This document shows positions 60,317-64,000 of a stretch of DNA of 64,000 bases, in pieces. This stretch comes from Mercurialis annua. Its lineage: Eukaryota > Streptophyta > Magnoliopsida > Malpighiales > Euphorbiaceae. The notes under the pieces are model-generated. The model saw nothing but the letters and a program-made list of their open reading frames with translations, was not told where the DNA came from and ran no database searches. A program made the position numbers and the translations under genes. The stretch is taken from the NCBI RefSeq assembly GCF_937616625.2, contig NC_065577.1, positions 20,225,501-20,289,500 on the forward strand, written 5' to 3'. The number at the start of each line of letters is the position of its first letter. Within the stretch, counting starts at the first letter, position 1.

Positions 60317-61479
60317 TATAAACTATGGTTTATAATTCTGAATTATTGGTTGGGTCGGGTTAGACTTGGGTCGTCCGACACGTGAGTTTTGCTTGGTAGT
60401 TTTAGAAACTCGGCTAACCCACTATTTAAGGAATTATTTTTATTTATCATTTAAATAATATTTTCTAATTGGATTTAAAGTGTGAACTCAATAGACTTGA
60501 ATTGTTTTACGACATTACAAATTATCTGAGAATTGTGTTTCTCCGTGTGACTTTTATCTGTCTTATTAATTGTGCTAGTCCTACATGTTGTCTAGTATTT
60601 TTAGAGTTAGGGGTTGGAGTTATTTTAACTTATGATTTATTTTTAGACTCTTTGACTATTTGCGCTCTGGAGTCGAATCAGGGTTAGCTGGTTGTCAAAG
60701 TTCATGTGGATAAGCAAGTAGTGAGTTTGTAGTGCTATTTACCGCTTTATTAAGTACTGCATCTTATTTTAGTATTATAAATGTTTTTGAACTGTTTAAG
60801 CGATTATGGATCTGGATTGAAACGAGCTGCTCGATAGTCTTGTATGGAGACTGTGTGCACCGGTAAGTACTCTGTGATCGGAAGACTAATGTCTTGCTTA
60901 GATTGGTATATGACGAGGATTTGTTCCCGTCCACTCTGGGTTTATCAGTATGCTATGTCATACTTACGCTGGGATCATTTCATTACTGTTATTCCATAAT
61001 CATATTATATTAGTATAAAAGATTTTGATTTAAGGGTTTTAAACTTAATAAATGTAAATAGTATTGCGACCTCATCTCAGTATATCTGACCCGGTTGACG
61101 AGGATTTAACTACTCTATTGTTTTAAAATCTCATACCGTAGTAGAACTAGTATTTGTTTTGATTATCGTACATTGGATTATCGGATTGGTCCGATTGTTT
61201 TATTTTTACCTTTGGCATGTATACTCTGCATTTATCTCGTTATATATAAAGGCATGCTGTTGAGACTCGGTTCAGCTGAGCATTTCATATATTTAAGTTG
61301 TTTATATTAGAACTGTGATATAAATTGCTAGACCTAGATTCGAGTCTCGGTTGCCCCCGAGCAGTGTTTTTCTGCAGGTTTATATGTTTGATTGTTTTCC
61401 GCGAGACTTGCTACCGGTTTCGGTACGACCATACCCATACCCTAGCGCCGGTCGCGATCCATGAAATTGGGTCGTGACA

Positions 61480-64000
61480 AAAATAAATCCAAACGTGTCA
61501 CCTTTTTAGCGATTTAAGCCAAACGTTTACAAAAGTTACGAAACAAAACCAAACGTTTTCCCTTTTTAGCAATTTAAGTCAAACGTTTACAAATGTTACG
61601 AAACAAAACCAAACGATTCCCCTTTTTAGCGATTTAAGCCAAGCGTTTACAGACGTTACGAAACAAATCCAAATGTTTCCCAATTTTTAGCGATTAAGCC
61701 AAACGTTTACAAACGTTACGAAACAAATCCAAATGTTTCACCTTTTTAGCGATTTACGAAAAACATTCACAAACGTTACGAAACAAAACCAAACGTTTCA
61801 CCTTTTTAGCGATTTCAGCCAAAAGTTTAAAACGTTACGAAAACCAATCCTAACGTTTAAAACATAACAAAACAAATCCAAACGTTTCACCTTTTCAGCG
61901 ATTTAAGCCAAACATTTACAAATGTTACGAAACTAATCATAATGTTTCACATTTTTAGTGATTTAAGCTTAACGTTAACAAACGTTACGAAACAAATACA
62001 AACGTTTCACATTTTTAGTGATGTAAGCAAAACGTTTACAAAAGTTACCAAAAAAATCCAAACGTTTCACCTTTTAAGCGATTTATGCCAAATGTTTACA
62101 AACGTTAAGAAACAAATCCAAACGTTTCACCTCTTTAGCGATGCATGTCAAAAATTTACAAATATTACAAACAAAACCAAACGTTTCACCTTTTTAGCAA
62201 TTTAAGCCAAACGTTTAAAACGTTAAGAAACCAATCCAAACGTTTAAAACGTTATAAAAAATATCCAATCGTTTCACATTTTTAGCGATTTAAGTCAAAC
62301 GTTTACAAACGTTGTGAAACAAATCCAAACATTTCACCTTTTTAGCAATTTAAGCCAAACGTTTACAAATGCTACGAAACAAAACAAAACGTTTCATCTT
62401 TTTAGCGATTTAAGCCAAACGTTTACAAACATTCTGAAACAAATCCAAACCTTTCACCTTTTTAGCAATTGAAGCAAAACGTTAAGAAACACTACGAAAC
62501 AAAACCAAACGTTTCCCCTTTTAAGCGATTTAACCCATACATTTACAAACATTACGAACAAAAAACCAAACATTTCGCCTTTTTTGAAATTTAGGCCAAA
62601 CGTTTACAAACGTTATGAAACAAAACCAAACGTTTCACCTTTTTATCGATTTAAGCCAAACGCTTACAGACGTTACAAAACAAAAACGACCTATTCACCT
62701 TTGAAGCGATTTCAGCCTAACGTTTACAAACGTTACGAAACCAATCCAAACCTTTAAAACGTTATGAAACCAATCCAAATGTTTCACCTTTTTAGCGATT
62801 TAAGCTAAAAGTTTACAAACGTTTCCCATTTTTAGCGAAAAGTTTACAAACGTTTACAAACGTTACGAAATAAATCCAAACGTTTCACATTTTTTGAGAT
62901 TTAAGCCAAACAATTACAAAAGTTACAAAACAAATCCAAACGTTTCACCTTTTAAGCGATTTAAGCCAAATGTTTACAAACGTTATGAAACAAATCCAAA
63001 CGTTTCACCTTTTTAGCGATGTATACCAAACATTTACAAACGTTTCAAAATAAAACCAAAAGTTTCACCTTTTTACCGATTTAAGCCAAACGTTGAAAAC
63101 GTTACGAAACCAATACAAATGTTAAAACATTACCAGAAATATCCAATCGTTTTACATTTTTAACGATTTAAGCCAAACGTTTACAAACGTTATGAAACCA
63201 ATCCAGACGTTTCACCTTTTAGCAAATTAAGCCAATTGTTTACAAACGTTACAAAACCAATCCAAACGTTTACAAACATTACGAAACAAATCTAAAGGTT
63301 TCACCTTTTTAGCAATTTAAGTCAAACGTTTACAAACGTTACGAAACAAATCCAAATGTTTAACCTTTTTAGCGATTTAAGCCAAAATTTTACAAACGTT
63401 ACAAAAAAAATTCAAACATTTCACCTTTTTAAAAGCCAAATGTTTACAAACGTTATGAAACAAATCTAAACGTTTCAACTTTTTAGCGATTGAAGCCAAA
63501 CGTTAACAAACATTACGAAATAAAACCAAAAGTTTCCCCTTTTTGGCGATTTAAGACAAACGTTTACAAATGTTACTAAACAAATCTAAACGTTTCAACT
63601 TTTTAGCGATTTAGGCTAAACATTTACTAATGTTACGAAACAAATCCAAACTTGTCCCCTTTTAAGCTATTTAAGCAAAAGTTTAATACATTACGAAATA
63701 AATCCAATCGTATAAAACGTTACGAAACAAATTCTAAGCTTTCACCTTTTAAGCGATTTAATCCAAACATTTAAAACGTTACGAAAAAAATCCAAACGTT
63801 TAAAATGTTACGAAAGAAATCCAAACGATTAAAACGTTACGAAACTAATCAAAACGTTTAAAACATTTACGAAATAAATACAAATGTTGTACCTTTTTAC
63901 TGATTTAAGCCAAACGTCTAGAAACGATACTAAACAAATCCAAACGTTTCACCTTTTTAGCGATTTAAGCCAAATGATTACAAACGTTAGGAATCAAATC
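61480..64000. repeat. 60-bp satellite, right block, open at the window end
   Basis: About 42 monomers, strongly diverged and often shortened (AAACGTTTAAAACGTTACG forms), in the same orientation as the main array. No HOR is visible. The array continues past the window. Confidence 0.93.

Larger units (their letters stand above)
57836..61479 (+). mobile_element. LTR of family 1 in plus orientation (solo LTR)
   Basis: Starts TATAGTATCCCG, a worn form of TGTAATATCCCG, and ends GGGTCGTGACA. Reads opposite to the copies at 42903 and 47080 and shares their landmarks: dyad array (58048-58232), CACTATTTAAG-type stretch near 60420, CGGTTGCCCCCGAGCA near 61347 and CCCTAGCGCCGGTCGCGA near 61440. About 2746 bp without the nested Mutator-like element and its duplication. 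No internal region, so solo. Satellite lies on both sides; flanks GAAAC and AAAAT are not a convincing duplication. Confidence 0.88.

Noticed and set aside
60469..60687. 72-codon ORF in the plus-strand LTR, and a similar one at 43899-44099
   Set aside because: Both lie inside the non-coding LTR of family 1 and show no protein similarity; they are chance frames of the same repeat.
57831..61484. Target duplication for the plus-orientation family-1 LTR (GAAAC and AAAAT)
   Set aside because: Only three of five bases agree, in A-rich satellite where that is common.
1..64000. rRNA, tRNA, telomere repeats or host genes
   Set aside because: I looked for these on both strands and found no convincing signal; the only tRNA-related motif is the primer site at 53141.

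Overview
This is nuclear DNA of a flowering plant, probably a eudicot, from a satellite-rich heterochromatic block such as a centromere or pericentromere. About 38 kb of the 64 kb is one tandem satellite with a ~60-bp monomer. Everything else is transposable-element DNA inserted into it. I see no host protein gene, rRNA, tRNA or CRISPR. The plant assignment rests on the elements: CACTA, Tat-lineage and Tekay-like Ty3/gypsy retrotransposons, and a long-TIR Mutator-like element. The species cannot be named from the sequence.

Layout. 1-20423: satellite. From about 443 to 18374 it is arranged as a young multi-kilobase higher-order repeat (HOR) in three tandem units, A-B-C (6705 bp), A-C (4559 bp, block B lost by unequal exchange) and A-B-C (about 6668 bp). 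20424-23381: a CACTA DNA transposon with matching TIRs and a 3-bp target duplication, carrying only the first ~170 codons of its transposase. 23382-31338: older satellite with 120-bp, ~388-bp and ~1.1-1.4-kb periodicities. 31339-33222: the 3' end of a minus-strand Ty3/gypsy element (LTR family 2). 33223-40325: satellite with a ~1.1-kb HOR and an inverted segment of about 740 bp. 40326-57564: a decayed Tat-lineage retrotransposon (RT end, RNase H, second RNase H, integrase, antisense ORF, 3' LTR). It is interrupted by a reversed Tat LTR, a solo LTR of family 1 and a chimeric Tekay-like element (47080-55678) whose two LTRs belong to different families. 57565-57835: satellite remnant. 57836-61479: another family-1 LTR, itself carrying an 888-bp Mutator-like element with ~115-bp TIRs and a 10-bp target duplication. 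61480-64000: satellite.

The order of events can be read from the nesting: satellite first, then Tat, CACTA and LTR insertions, then insertions into those. The left end holds near-identical HOR copies with one foreign element at its edge. The right half holds diverged monomers and nested elements. This is the pattern expected of a recently homogenised core next to an older margin.

The observation I consider least explained is a set of short GC-rich dyads inside the LTRs. Both LTR families (and, more loosely, the Mutator-like element) carry arrays of inverted repeats with a 2-bp centre whose outer arms differ between copies but stay self-complementary. Centres are spaced exactly 21 bp (family 2) or about 20-21 and 30-32 bp (family 1), close to two and three helical turns. 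Two short GT-AG intron-like insertions in the Tat pol gene are a second point of interest.
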